A DNA stretch of 64,000 nt, taken from assembly GCA_021775915.1 (NCBI GenBank), contig JAJFGW010000039.1:43305-107304 (forward strand). Reading direction: 5' to 3'. The notes under the pieces were generated by a model. That model was not told where the DNA came from, searched no databases, and saw nothing but the letters and a program-made list of their open reading frames with translations. Shown piece by piece: positions 19,819-28,559 of this stretch. The translations under genes and the position numbers were made by a program. This DNA comes from Alphaproteobacteria bacterium. GTDB taxonomy: Bacteria > Pseudomonadota > Alphaproteobacteria > Micavibrionales > Micavibrionaceae. The first letter of the stretch is position 1. Every line of letters starts with the position of its first letter.

Positions 19819-20781
19819 ATGGACTTAGGTACTATATTTACAGCAGCGGCCATAGGCATTCCCGCCTTTATCCTAATAGCTAGAAGCTTGGTCATGACAG
19901 AACCCGCCCATGAAACACTCGTTACCAGTTTTGGTAAATTCAAGGGTATTAGGGAGCCTGGCCTCAGCTATAAACATTTCTGGCAAAAAGGTACGGAAAT
20001 CGGCATTTTCACAAGGACGGAGTCAGACGACCTTAATGTTGCGACAACGGATACAAATGACACCAAACTACCTGTCAGGATCAGCTGGTCTGTTTCAGAT
20101 TCCAACCGGTTTGCATTTGAAAATAACAACCCCCGGGAAGAAATGATAAGCATTATTTATGCCGCTGTGCGTGAACAAGCTCATAGTATGTCAGTTGAAG
20201 ATTTGTTTGGCGAAAAAGATTCAATCAAAAAAAGCATTCTCGAAGATCAGGACATGCTCTCCAGCATGGAAAAACGCCTTGGCATCAAGATAGAAAATAT
20301 TATTATTGATGAGCCAAAACCGCCGCAGGAAATCATCAATGCCAAGAAACGAATTGAAACAGCAAACCTGGAACTACAGGCCGCCGAAAAAGAAGCAAAG
20401 ACATTAAAAATCAAAATTGTTGCCAAAGCGGAAGCAGACATGGAACGGCGTGATCTTGAAGGTCAGGGTGCCGCTAAATTTAAAGCCAATATAGTACAAG
20501 GCATTGCCTCCGAGGCTAAATCAATCGTCGACGGTTCCGGCGGTAACATTACAGCCAAGCAAGCAATGGATATTGTCTTGAGAATGCTCGAACTGGAAGT
20601 GCAGGAAAAGGCCGCAGGAAGCAACAACAAAGTGTTCTTTATGGGGACTGGCGGAAGCTCCTCCGGCGGCGTCAGTTTGACCAAAGAAGACTTAATTGCA
20701 GGCCTTGAATCTGTCAAAGAGCAGAACAACCCCCACCCCGGATCCGGCGGCAAGGGAACAGCACGAAAACTAGAAAGATAA
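19819..20781 (+). CDS. SPFH/prohibitin-domain membrane protein 1
   Basis: A 320-residue protein with an N-terminal membrane segment (about 3-20) followed directly by an SPFH (Band 7) domain: EPAHETLVTSFGKFKGIREPGLSYKHFW, split here for length, then RISWSVSDSNRFAFENNNPREEMISIIYAAVREQA and GIKIENIIIDEPKPPQEIINAKKRIETA. A long Ala/Glu/Lys coiled coil follows (about 170-220), then a Gly/Ser-rich tail. SPFH proteins form large ring or cage assemblies on membranes; HflK/HflC of this fold regulate FtsH. GGGAG lies 7 bases before ATG 19819, which decides against an upstream in-frame ATG at 19780. Confidence 0.85.
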   Translation: MDLGTIFTAAAIGIPAFILIARSLVMTEPAHETLVTSFGKFKGIREPGLSYKHFWQKGTEIGIFTRTESDDLNVATTDTNDTKLPVRISWSVSDSNRFAFENNNPREEMISIIYAAVREQAHSMSVEDLFGEKDSIKKSILEDQDMLSSMEKRLGIKIENIIIDEPKPPQEIINAKKRIETANLELQAAEKEAKTLKIKIVAKAEADMERRDLEGQGAAKFKANIVQGIASEAKSIVDGSGGNITAKQAMDIVLRMLELEVQEKAAGSNNKVFFMGTGGSSSGGVSLTKEDLIAGLESVKEQNNPHPGSGGKGTARKLER

Positions 20782-20795
20782 AATAACTTTACTTC

Positions 20796-20866
20796 GCCAA
20801 GGGAAGGTTAAATTTTACCTGGAAAGTGCCTCCCTTGGCACGGAAAGAGGGCTTTTGCCCTCTTTC
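20796..20866 (+). terminator. Double hairpin after SPFH gene 1
   Basis: Two stems in series: GCCAAGGGA (20796-20804) with TCCCTTGGC (20831-20839), and a perfect 10-bp stem GAAAGAGGGC (20843-20852) with GCCCTCTTTC (20857-20866) and loop TTTT. The second is followed by TAATTTCTC, a poor U-tract. Likely a terminator or 3' stabiliser separating the two SPFH genes. Confidence 0.65.
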
Positions 20867-20920
20867 TAATTTCTCTGACTAGACACCAAAACAATTATTT
20901 CCCATATTTTTTACGAAATT

Positions 20921-20950
20921 TCTTGACAATATTCTGGAAATGCTTAAAAG
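20921..20950 (+). promoter_or_regulatory. Promoter-like element before SPFH gene 2
   Basis: TCTTGACAAT (TTGACA at 20923-20928), then ATTCTGGAAATG, then TAAAAG (20945-20950) with 16-base spacing. It matches the element at 19731-19764 in about 20 of the first 24 positions, so both SPFH genes appear to have the same kind of start signal although they are separated by a terminator. Confidence 0.6.
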
Positions 20951-21020
20951 GAGTTATGGATTTTAATTATGTTTAACAAGTGTCTTTAAAAAATAAAAGA
21001 AAACGAGAAGGAACGAACCA

Positions 21021-22589
21021 ATGGCAAACGATGACCTGAACGATCTGCTTGATGATGACAAAGGCTCCGAAGACCCCAAACCAGCGAAGAAAAAGGGCGT
21101 TCCTTATATCAAGGCACTGTTCCTTGTCGCCGCTATTGGCACCGCCGGTCTTTATGGCGCTAATTACGCAGGTTACCCGGAGCCTTTAGAAAAGACAAGC
21201 AAGGCCATTGTCACAGCTTCAGACAAAGTCTGGAAGACTTTTGAAGGAACAATGCAACCACTCGGCCCCGTTCTTGAGCGTTCCGGTTTTGCTGTAAAAG
21301 TCCCTGCCAGCCAAAGAGCCGTTGTAACATTTGGTGGTAATTTAAATGGACTGGGTTTCGTTGCCGACCCCGGCTATCGTTTGAAACTTCCCTGGCACGA
21401 TGAGCCTGTCTTCTATCCCATTGGTCAGCAGATGGTCAAGATTGATAAGAACAGCAAAGAAGAGCCCATTACCACAGCGACCAAAAAAGGACAGTCTGTT
21501 GAAGATATCAGGCTGGATGGGCTGTGGCACATTAAAGGCGATGCCCTGACTCTGGACGCCATGGATGACACCATCAAAAAATTCCACATTAAAGCAGGCG
21601 TAAAAACAAATAAAGATGGCACCATTGATTCGGACGATAGAAAATATGAAAAAATTATTTACAAAGCCATGCTGAATGCTCACAAAGATGTCTTCGGTAA
21701 AATAACGATTACAAACCTAGATCCCACCAAAATTCTGGAAATGATGGCTATGGGATCAGGCAATGCGGCTAAAGCTGTCGATTTTGACAAGATAAACGAA
21801 TTACTTAGTGCTAACAAAGCCAAAGCTGAAAAGAACCTGATGGAAAGACGGCCTGATTTAAACAAACGCATGGTCGCCCGCGCAAACGAAATCCTGACAG
21901 GCACCGAGCTTGCCGGCCTTGTTGAAGTTGACCAAATCATGTTAACCAACTTTGATTTTACCAAAGGTTATGATGATGCGACAGACGCTATTGCCGAGGC
22001 AGAAGCCAAATTTTTGGAAGAGCAAGCCAATATTCAGGTCAGACTGGCAATAAAACGACAGACAATTATTGATGCCGAAGCACAAAAGGAAAAAGCAATT
22101 CTGGAAGCGCAAGGTGAAGCGGCCAGAATTGAAGAACCGGGTATGGCTGCGGCAAGAGTTATTACAGCAAAAGTAGAGGCTGCAGGCGGCGACATTAGCA
22201 AACTAACAGAAAATGAAAAATGGACTAAAGCCTGGAAAGGTGGAGGCTGGTCTGGGCCGCAAACATTGGCGACCGGCGGCGCTGCCGACGCAAAGCTACT
22301 GTTAACGCCTGACTTAAAAACAAAAGACGCGGCTGTCGCTCCAAAAAGTGCCTCTGCCATCTTTGCCAATGAGGCTGCGGAAGAGACAGCTACACCTCCG
22401 GCAGAAGAAAGCGATGCTCTTCAAAACCTCGGTGCAGAGCTCGGTGACATTGCTTCTGAAATTTTGGAAATAAACGAAGAAGCAAACAACGAAGAAGTTA
22501 CTAATGACGAGATTGCTTTCCCCAAGGAAGAGGCTGCTGAGCCCAGAACTCCCCCAGGAGGCAAAGGCCCCGCTGGTGGCCCAAAATAA
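21021..22589 (+). CDS. SPFH/prohibitin-domain membrane protein 2
   Basis: A 522-residue protein: an acidic cytoplasmic head (DDLNDLLDDDKGSED), a membrane segment at about 30-45 (ALFLVAAIGTAGLYGANYA), an SPFH domain from about residue 90 (VPASQRAVVTFGGNLNG, PGYRLKLPW), a coiled-coil helix region (about 315-375; AEAEAKFLEEQANIQV) and a low-complexity Ala/Glu/Pro tail ending in GGKGPAGGPK. The topology resembles HflK. GAAGGA lies 8 bases before the ATG. It differs clearly in length and sequence from SPFH protein 1 and may be its hetero-oligomer partner, as HflK is to HflC; that is inference. Confidence 0.82.
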   Translation: MANDDLNDLLDDDKGSEDPKPAKKKGVPYIKALFLVAAIGTAGLYGANYAGYPEPLEKTSKAIVTASDKVWKTFEGTMQPLGPVLERSGFAVKVPASQRAVVTFGGNLNGLGFVADPGYRLKLPWHDEPVFYPIGQQMVKIDKNSKEEPITTATKKGQSVEDIRLDGLWHIKGDALTLDAMDDTIKKFHIKAGVKTNKDGTIDSDDRKYEKIIYKAMLNAHKDVFGKITITNLDPTKILEMMAMGSGNAAKAVDFDKINELLSANKAKAEKNLMERRPDLNKRMVARANEILTGTELAGLVEVDQIMLTNFDFTKGYDDATDAIAEAEAKFLEEQANIQVRLAIKRQTIIDAEAQKEKAILEAQGEAARIEEPGMAAARVITAKVEAAGGDISKLTENEKWTKAWKGGGWSGPQTLATGGAADAKLLLTPDLKTKDAAVAPKSASAIFANEAAEETATPPAEESDALQNLGAELGDIASEILEINEEANNEEVTNDEIAFPKEEAAEPRTPPGGKGPAGGPK

Positions 22590-22614
22590 AAACAACAAAT
22601 AAAACTATTATAAT

Positions 22615-22638
22615 AAAAGGGCACAAACATGCCCTTTT
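22615..22638 (+). terminator. Terminator after SPFH gene 2
   Basis: AAAAGGGCA (22615-22623), a 6-base loop, TGCCCTTTT (22630-22638) followed by ATCTTG. The T-run is part of the stem. It lies 26 bases after the stop codon. Confidence 0.75.
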
Positions 22639-22679
22639 ATCTTGTATAAAATGTATTTTTATGTAAATATACGGCCATT

Positions 22680-23633
22680 ATGAAACTTAAAGACTTTGCA
22701 AATATGGCGTTCTGGGGTGCTTGCGGGCTTGGCCTGGTGCTGGCTCAGCCTACTTATGCTGAACCAGAAATAGCGCAAGCAACAACTAAGCCCTGCCCCG
22801 AGAACCCTGTCTTTTCCAAAGACCGGCAAAACCGCGAATGGACGACCGTAACGGCCACAACGAAAGAGCTTTTGCCGCTTACATTCGATCTCCATTTTGA
22901 TTACAAGCTCTCCCCCCGTGCCCAAGATTTTGATAAGTATCATAACTTTTGTATCAAGGAATATCTGGTTGCAGAAGGAACCCGGCACTATCGCTCTGCC
23001 ATCCTTGCCACGCCTTATGAAGACTTGCCTAACAAGGCCCCGGCCATCGCCAGCACCGTCACACAAATTTTAAATACCCATCTCCGCAAAACACTTGGCA
23101 GTATTGCGGGTTTAGGTGTTGAAATGAACAGCATAGACGTTCGCAATGTCAAAGCGCCCGGCATGACACAGGAAGAAGCGCTTGGTTTATTTCAAGGCAC
23201 GTTTAATAAAGAAAATGCGAAAAAGAAAAGCTCTTCTCTGATTAACGCCACAAGCTGGGACGGACAGCCTGTAACGTATCGCATCAATTTCAAGTTTGAT
23301 CCAAAGAATGCAGCCTACCAAAAATGGGGGCTGGGCCATAAAGCCATGCAATATTTTTTGGCGACACTAGCCACTCCTGTTTTACAGGAACAAAGCCTTC
23401 AACGTAAAACCGGCTGTCTAAAGGACGATCACAAATACATAGCGAGCAATATATACGGTGCGCTACTTAAAAACCCTGAGCTTAAAAACTTGTTTCACCT
23501 GTTCGATATCAATATTCAGGACGTGTCTGTCTCACCAGAAAAAGACAGAAAAAAAGATAGTCAGGCTTCGCGTCCTGACTACCCAATCTGTATCTCGAAA
23601 ATCGAGACACTCTATAAACATTTGTTACCCTAA
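22680..23633 (+). CDS. Secreted protein of unknown function with faint SPFH-like pattern
   Basis: A 317-residue protein with a signal peptide (residues 1-27, cleavage near PTYA-EPE). The mature part has four to five scattered Cys. The stretch LPLTFDLHFDYKLS through HLRKTLGSIAGLGVEMNSIDVRNVKAPG has the order of an SPFH domain core (beta strand pair, helix, then the GxEVxxIDIxxP-type ending), but this is a weak resemblance judged by eye. It stands directly downstream of SPFH gene 2, converging on the tandem paralogues, with stop codons 1 base apart. Confidence 0.68.
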   Translation: MKLKDFANMAFWGACGLGLVLAQPTYAEPEIAQATTKPCPENPVFSKDRQNREWTTVTATTKELLPLTFDLHFDYKLSPRAQDFDKYHNFCIKEYLVAEGTRHYRSAILATPYEDLPNKAPAIASTVTQILNTHLRKTLGSIAGLGVEMNSIDVRNVKAPGMTQEEALGLFQGTFNKENAKKKSSSLINATSWDGQPVTYRINFKFDPKNAAYQKWGLGHKAMQYFLATLATPVLQEQSLQRKTGCLKDDHKYIASNIYGALLKNPELKNLFHLFDINIQDVSVSPEKDRKKDSQASRPDYPICISKIETLYKHLLP

Positions 23634-23634
23634 A

Positions 23635-24081
23635 TTAAGAAGCCCCCGGAGAAGGAGAAACTACCGGCAATGGGGGAATGAGTTCCCGGCAAGCAAGCTT
23701 TGCACTTGCAAGCTTGCGGTTGACCTCAACTGCGTTAGCGTAATTTGCAATAACACTCAGATCACCCGCTTCCATTTTTTCACGAAATGATTGCATTATG
23801 ACCGGCTGCTTTTCTTCGTCCATCCTGAGTCTGAATTTAACACTCAATGTGCAATTATCTTTTGTATACTGAAAGCGGTCACCGTTACGCTGGACGCTGT
23901 ATTCATTATCAATCTTAAAAATAATGTTCTCTTTATGGGTTGGTTTTTCCTCTATTTCGTCATCGCCGCAACCACTAAACATCGTGCCACCAAACACAAT
24001 CCCGACAAAACCCGCGATAGCGCATTTTTTCCAATGTTCCCGTACAAACAATATATTTTTCTCTATAGATTCCGTGTCCAT
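23635..24081 (-). CDS. Single-pass protein, tandem paralogue B
   Basis: A 148-residue protein: short cytoplasmic part (about 1-20), membrane segment (about 21-40, CAIAGFVGIVFGGTMFSG), then a soluble domain with a Cys pair (DNCTLSVKFRLRM and LASAKLACRELIPP) and a Pro-rich end. GGAGAG stands 5 bases before ATG 24081, which decides against a longer upstream frame. It clearly resembles the next gene (24138-24533) over its whole length, so the pair arose by tandem duplication. Family unknown. Confidence 0.75.
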   Translation of the reverse strand: MDTESIEKNILFVREHWKKCAIAGFVGIVFGGTMFSGCGDDEIEEKPTHKENIIFKIDNEYSVQRNGDRFQYTKDNCTLSVKFRLRMDEEKQPVIMQSFREKMEAGDLSVIANYANAVEVNRKLASAKLACRELIPPLPVVSPSPGAS

Positions 24082-24137
24082 TTTTTCTCTCCATAAACTA
24101 ATATCAATATGCGCTGCTTGAAAGCCCCGCGCGTAAA

Positions 24138-24533
24138 TTAAGGTCCCGAAGAAACCGGAGGCGGAGGAATGAGTTCCTGGCAAGTCAGTTTTACTTCTTC
24201 AACTTTTCCTCTCACCTCGGATGCATAATCTGCAACAGACGCCCCCGTATCATCTGCCTGCATTCTCTTACGAAATTCAGACATAATACCTGGCTGCTCT
24301 GCTATAAGCATCTTGCTCCTAAAATCAACATCCAAGGAACAACCGTCTTCACGATGCTTATAACGATTACCGGTGTTATACGGGTTGTCGATATGAAAAA
24401 TAACTTTGTCCTCATAAGAAGGTGCTTTCTCCCCCTCATCTCCGCCACCGAAGGTCATACCGCCAATCACAAAGCCTGCAAAGCTCGCCACAGCAAGTTT
24501 TTTCCAATGATCTTTCAAAAAATTCGCGTCCAT
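24138..24533 (-). CDS. Single-pass protein, tandem paralogue A
   Basis: A 131-residue protein with the same plan as its downstream neighbour: membrane segment (KLAVASFAGFVIGGMTFGG), soluble domain with DGCSLDVDFRSKM and VKLTCQELIPPPP, Pro-rich end. The untranslated leaders of the two genes are also alike (GGAGAG before the ATG and a shared stretch reading ATCTTAATATTGG or close to it). It lies between ftsH, transcribed in the same direction, and its paralogue. No function is known. Confidence 0.75.
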   Translation of the reverse strand: MDANFLKDHWKKLAVASFAGFVIGGMTFGGGDEGEKAPSYEDKVIFHIDNPYNTGNRYKHREDGCSLDVDFRSKMLIAEQPGIMSEFRKRMQADDTGASVADYASEVRGKVEEVKLTCQELIPPPPVSSGP

Positions 24534-24614
24534 TTTCTCTCTCCATAAACCAATATTAAGATGCCTAAAATCAACGGCATCTAACACCATATTGCAAATT
24601 TATGTCAAGAAAAA

Positions 24615-26543
24615 TTAAGCCCCCTGCGGGACTTCACCGTCAATATCACCAATCCCGCCACCTGTCGGCACGGATGATTTTGGTTTTTGGTCTTCCTCAT
24701 CTTCCGGCGGGGTTTCACGAATAATAGGCTCACCGCGCAAAAGACCCTTAATGTCATCACCGGACAATGTTTCATATTCCAGCAACGCTTTTGCCAGCAT
24801 GTGGAGCTCGTCTATATTGTCCTTCAGGCATTTTTCAGCGCGAGAATATCCCTCCTCGACAATCCGGCGGATCTCTTCATCCGCTATTTTCGCCGTTTCA
24901 TCGGACATATTTTTGGATTGCGCCACAGAATGCCCCAGAAAAACTTCTTCCTGATCTGACCCATAATGCAGCGGGCCGAGCTTATCCGACATGCCCCATT
25001 CCATCACCATCTTACGCGCCATATCAGTCGCCATTTGGATATCACTGCTCGCCCCGGTCGTCACTTGTTCAGGGCCAAAAATAAGTTCCTCGGCAATCCG
25101 CCCGCCCATAGCAACAGCCAAATCAGCCTTTATCTTGGCCAGCGACAGGGAAATACGGTCACGCTCAGGCAAGCGCATAACAAGCCCCAACGCCCTGCCT
25201 CGCGGGATAATCGTCGCCTTGTGAATAGGGTCAGACTCCGGCTCATGCATCGCTACAAGCGCATGTCCCGCTTCATGATAAGCCGTGAGTTTCTTCTCCT
25301 CATCGCTCATCACCATGGATTTACGCTCAGCGCCCATCATGACTTTGTCTTTGGAATGCTCAAGCTCTTCCATACCAACAACGCGTTTCCCGCGTCGCGC
25401 GGCAAGAAGCGCCGCCTCATTAACAAGATTGGCAAGATCGGCCCCGGAGAAACCCGGTGTACCCCGCGCAATAACAAGAGGCTCCACATTCTTCGCCAGT
25501 GGCACTTTTTTCATATGAACTTGAAGAATTTTATCGCGGCCATTCAGGTCCGGCAACGGCACTACAACCTGACGGTCAAAACGTCCCGGCCGCAACAAAG
25601 CGGGGTCAAGCACATCCGGACGGTTGGTCGCGGCAAGAATAATCACGCCGTCATTGTCCTCAAACCCGTCCATTTCCACCAAAAGCTGATTCAAAGTCTG
25701 CTCGCGCTCATCATTACCGCCGCCAAGACCGGCACCACGATGACGCCCGACCGCATCGATCTCATCAATAAACACAATACAGGGGGAATTCTTTTTGGCC
25801 TGCTCGAACATATCGCGCACCCGCGCCGCACCGACACCGACAAACATCTCGACAAAATCGGAACCGGAAATCGTGAAAAACGGCACATGCGCCTCACCGG
25901 CCACGGCCCGCGCGATCAGGGTTTTACCTGTACCCGGCGGCCCGACGAGCAACGCGCCCTTGGGAATTTTACCGCCCAGACGCTGAAATTTCTGCGGGTC
26001 TTTCAGAAAATCAACGACCTCTTCCAATTCCTGTTTGGCTTCCTCAACCCCGGCAACATCACCAAAAGTAACGCGGCACTGGTTCTCTGTCAGCATCCGT
26101 GCCTTTGATTTACCAAACCCCATAGCGCCGCCGCCGCCCTTGCTCTGCATCTGGCGCATAAAGAAAATCCAGACACCGATCAACAACAACATCGGGAACC
26201 ATGACAATAAAAGCCCCAGCATACTGATCTGTTCCGGGCTATCTTTTTCCGCCGTAATACGGACGCCGGTATTATTCAAACGGCTCACAACATTCTCATT
26301 TTCAGGCACCAGCGTGGCAAATTCCTGACCACCGCCGGAAAAATGCCCTTCAATTTCCTGCCCCTTGATTGTGACATCAGAAACGCGGCCCGCCGCCGCT
26401 TCGGCCATAAAGTCGCTATAGGCCAGCACATCCAGCGCCCCGGTCTGAGGCTGCGTCTGCGCACTTTGAAAAATATTAAACAAAAACGCCAGCATCAAGC
26501 CAATGGCCAGCCAAAAAACAAGATTTCTTCCAAAATTTTCCAC
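24615..26543 (-). CDS. ftsH: ATP-dependent zinc metalloprotease FtsH
   Basis: A 642-residue membrane-anchored AAA+ protease that degrades membrane and short-lived cytoplasmic proteins. Two membrane segments (about 7-26 and 107-128) flank a periplasmic domain. Walker A GPPGTGKT is at 201-208, Walker B IVFIDEID at 257-264, the pore motif FVGVGAARV near 234-242, the second region of homology [17 protein letters not shown] near 305-321, and the zinc site HEAGH at 423-427. The C-terminus is Glu/Pro/Gly-rich. It follows tilS, as in many alphaproteobacteria. Confidence 0.98.
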   Translation of the reverse strand: MENFGRNLVFWLAIGLMLAFLFNIFQSAQTQPQTGALDVLAYSDFMAEAAAGRVSDVTIKGQEIEGHFSGGGQEFATLVPENENVVSRLNNTGVRITAEKDSPEQISMLGLLLSWFPMLLLIGVWIFFMRQMQSKGGGGAMGFGKSKARMLTENQCRVTFGDVAGVEEAKQELEEVVDFLKDPQKFQRLGGKIPKGALLVGPPGTGKTLIARAVAGEAHVPFFTISGSDFVEMFVGVGAARVRDMFEQAKKNSPCIVFIDEIDAVGRHRGAGLGGGNDEREQTLNQLLVEMDGFEDNDGVIILAATNRPDVLDPALLRPGRFDRQVVVPLPDLNGRDKILQVHMKKVPLAKNVEPLVIARGTPGFSGADLANLVNEAALLAARRGKRVVGMEELEHSKDKVMMGAERKSMVMSDEEKKLTAYHEAGHALVAMHEPESDPIHKATIIPRGRALGLVMRLPERDRISLSLAKIKADLAVAMGGRIAEELIFGPEQVTTGASSDIQMATDMARKMVMEWGMSDKLGPLHYGSDQEEVFLGHSVAQSKNMSDETAKIADEEIRRIVEEGYSRAEKCLKDNIDELHMLAKALLEYETLSGDDIKGLLRGEPIIRETPPEDEEDQKPKSSVPTGGGIGDIDGEVPQGA

Positions 26544-26626
26544 TTAAAAACCGTGCCTTTCCCAGTATTACAACTAATACAGCCTACATATTCAGTTTAC
26601 AGGATACAATGATAAATCAACAAAGA

Positions 26627-27772
26627 TTAACTAGCGCTTTTTTTCTCTTTTTCAACCGTAATTAAACCCATTTTCTGGTCAAGCCCTACAAGACAGCCGC
26701 CAAGCGATGCTTTTTTAAAATCAGAATCGTCAAAAACGCGGCCAGAAAGACTTTCCAGCTTCTCCATACGCGGGCCATAACCCTGTTTTTGGTTTATCAT
26801 TTCCATCGCCTTAACCAGAACGCGCAAACGAATTTCCGCCGGCTCATTTTTCATCCTCTCGAAATTAAATACGATACGGCTTGGTTCTGCCGTAGAAAGA
26901 GCCTCCTCCCACACACTAGTAGTATAAAAGTCCAGAGCCTCCCGCGCCCGCGCCAAGCGCCCTGCCGTGACTGCCAGCCGTTTTGGTGTTAGCCCCTCCT
27001 CCTCCAAAACCTCGTAAGAACCGCGCAGTCGCACACGGGCAAAGCGCGTATCCTCATTGGAAGGGTCTTTGATATAAGGAATATCCTGCGCCGTGCAAAA
27101 GGAAACCAGCTCACTTTTGGAAATATCCAGAAACGGCCTGATAATCGAAAGGTCATCATTATAATCATAAACCGGACGCATCGCCCCCAGCCCGTCAAGG
27201 CCGCTCCCCTTGGCCAGCCTGAATAAAAATGTTTCCGCCTGATCATCTTGGTGATGAGCCACAAATAACTGCCCGATATTATTTTCAGCGCAATAGGCCG
27301 CCATAAGCGCATAACGATCACGCCGCGCGTCTTCCTGAATACGGGTCGTACCTCCCCTCACTCCTCCCGAAGCGTTATTTTCCTCCCCCTGAGGGGGAGG
27401 ATTAAGGTGGGGGTTTACGGTGTTTGAGTTTAACATTCTACCCCCTCCCCCAACCCCCTCCCTCAGGGAGGGGGAATCTTCTAATGCCGTACGACTTGTG
27501 ACGATATTTTTCATTTCACGCTTCAAAACCGTATGCCGCGTATTCGGCAACCCTTCGACCCAATCCGCCACTTGCGCAGCTTCCTGGGCCGCCTCCGGAC
27601 GCAAGCCGTGATCGACCGTCAAGACATGAACTGGCTCTTTGGAACAATGAGCGAGCACATAACACAGCGCCATACTGTCCGGCCCACCAGACACAGCGGC
27701 AGCAATATCCCGCGCACCTTCCCGCAAAAAAGGCGCAATAATCTCTTCCATATCAAAAGGGCTGTCATTCAT
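26627..27772 (-). CDS. tilS: tRNA(Ile)-lysidine synthetase with in-frame repeat insertion
   Basis: A 381-residue N-type ATP pyrophosphatase that turns C34 of tRNA(Ile2) to lysidine. The P-loop SGGPDSMALC is at about 28-37, followed by VLTVDHGLRPEA and the ARRDRYALMAAY and HHQDDQAETFLFRLAKGSGLDGL motifs (the last given here in two joined family blocks). Residues about 99-142 are alien to the family: they are the translation of a G/C-rich palindromic repeat (27345-27480), read without a stop. The insertion lies before the conserved ARxxRYxxL helix, in a loop, so the enzyme may remain active; it should be essential. Confidence 0.93.
   Translation of the reverse strand: MNDSPFDMEEIIAPFLREGARDIAAAVSGGPDSMALCYVLAHCSKEPVHVLTVDHGLRPEAAQEAAQVADWVEGLPNTRHTVLKREMKNIVTSRTALEDSPSLREGVGGGGRMLNSNTVNPHLNPPPQGEENNASGGVRGGTTRIQEDARRDRYALMAAYCAENNIGQLFVAHHQDDQAETFLFRLAKGSGLDGLGAMRPVYDYNDDLSIIRPFLDISKSELVSFCTAQDIPYIKDPSNEDTRFARVRLRGSYEVLEEEGLTPKRLAVTAGRLARAREALDFYTTSVWEEALSTAEPSRIVFNFERMKNEPAEIRLRVLVKAMEMINQKQGYGPRMEKLESLSGRVFDDSDFKKASLGGCLVGLDQKMGLITVEKEKKSAS
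27345..27480. repeat. G/C-rich palindromic repeat inserted in tilS
   Basis: About 135 bases that hold two 21-base near-palindromes: TCCTCCCCC-TGA-GGGGGAGGA (27381-27401) and CCCCCTCCC-TCA-GGGAGGGGG (27454-27474). The flanking pieces CTCACTCCTCCCGAAGCG and AAGGTGGGGGTTTACGG recall the dispersed palindromic repeats common in proteobacterial genomes. The composition is unlike the surrounding gene, and the element keeps the tilS frame open. Confidence 0.8.
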
Positions 27773-27818
27773 AACAGCCCTTTATAACTCTGTCTTACCA
27801 TGAAAAGAAAGGTTTAGA

Positions 27819-28418
27819 TTAAGGCTGACCGCCTGGGCTAAAGGTAAGCGTATCCATCTTTTTCGGGGGTTCCGGCAATTGCTCACTCTCCACAGCGCTT
27901 GTCGTCATTCTCTGTTTTGCACCAGGATCCGGATCATCTTTCAAATTACCAACAACACCAGAAGCGACAAGAGCGGACAAAGCAACAGCAACAAGAGAAA
28001 TTCCACCTCTCGCCAAGCTCGACTTCATACCATCACCGGGAACTAACTTGTTCGCGAGCATCGGAGAAAACTTCCACGCCAGCATCGCCGTACCAAGCGC
28101 CGCCAAGGCCATCATAATTGGGTTCCCTGCCTGACTGGCCGTAACATCAGCTATCACGTCTTTGGCCCCCACAGCGACATCCCACGCCACACCAAGACCT
28201 TTTCCGGCATAGTCTATAGCTTTGCCATAGCCCTCTGGTGAAGAAGCAGCATCCGTTATACGGCCATCATTAAACTTCTGATCCAGCGCATACGCCCCGC
28301 TGGCAATCAACGCCGCGCCTCCCAACAATTTAGTTTTTCCGCCAATGCTACCAACAGCCTTTTTAAAAAAAGACTGCGATGACGCAGGAGATTTCGAAGA
28401 AGACTTAAATTTAGCCAT
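27819..28418 (-). CDS. Membrane protein of unknown function
   Basis: A 199-residue protein with a Ser/Lys-rich N-terminus (KFKSSSKSPASSQSFFKK), hydrophobic segments near 28-45, 95-115 (NPIMMALAALGTAMLAWKF) and 138-160 (GGISLVAVALSALVASGVVG), and a Pro-rich tail. No family is recognised. It lies between cpoB and tilS, an otherwise conserved pair in many relatives, and is transcribed with them. Confidence 0.65.
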   Translation of the reverse strand: MAKFKSSSKSPASSQSFFKKAVGSIGGKTKLLGGAALIASGAYALDQKFNDGRITDAASSPEGYGKAIDYAGKGLGVAWDVAVGAKDVIADVTASQAGNPIMMALAALGTAMLAWKFSPMLANKLVPGDGMKSSLARGGISLVAVALSALVASGVVGNLKDDPDPGAKQRMTTSAVESEQLPEPPKKMDTLTFSPGGQP

Positions 28419-28559
28419 TAATCACACCGCTCTAATCTAAAAACACACCGCTTTTATATTGCCATAAATATATCACGATTGATGTTTTTTTGCAAATCAC
28501 CCCCCATTATAAGAGGGTTTTTATTAATAAAATCATAAAGTTAAGACAACAGCCCAAAA

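Noticed and set aside
19402..24533. Prophage or integrative element
   Set aside because: No integrase, phage structural gene, tRNA target or flanking direct repeat was seen; codon use looks like that of the neighbours.
24966..26108. A 380-codon plus-strand open frame opposite ftsH
   Set aside because: It is fully antisense to the conserved ftsH frame, has no ribosome site, and its product is Arg/His/Asn-rich without any domain, as expected of a shadow frame.
27345..27480. CRISPR array
   Set aside because: Only two G/C-rich palindromes in opposite orientation, no regular repeat-spacer pattern, and it lies inside tilS.
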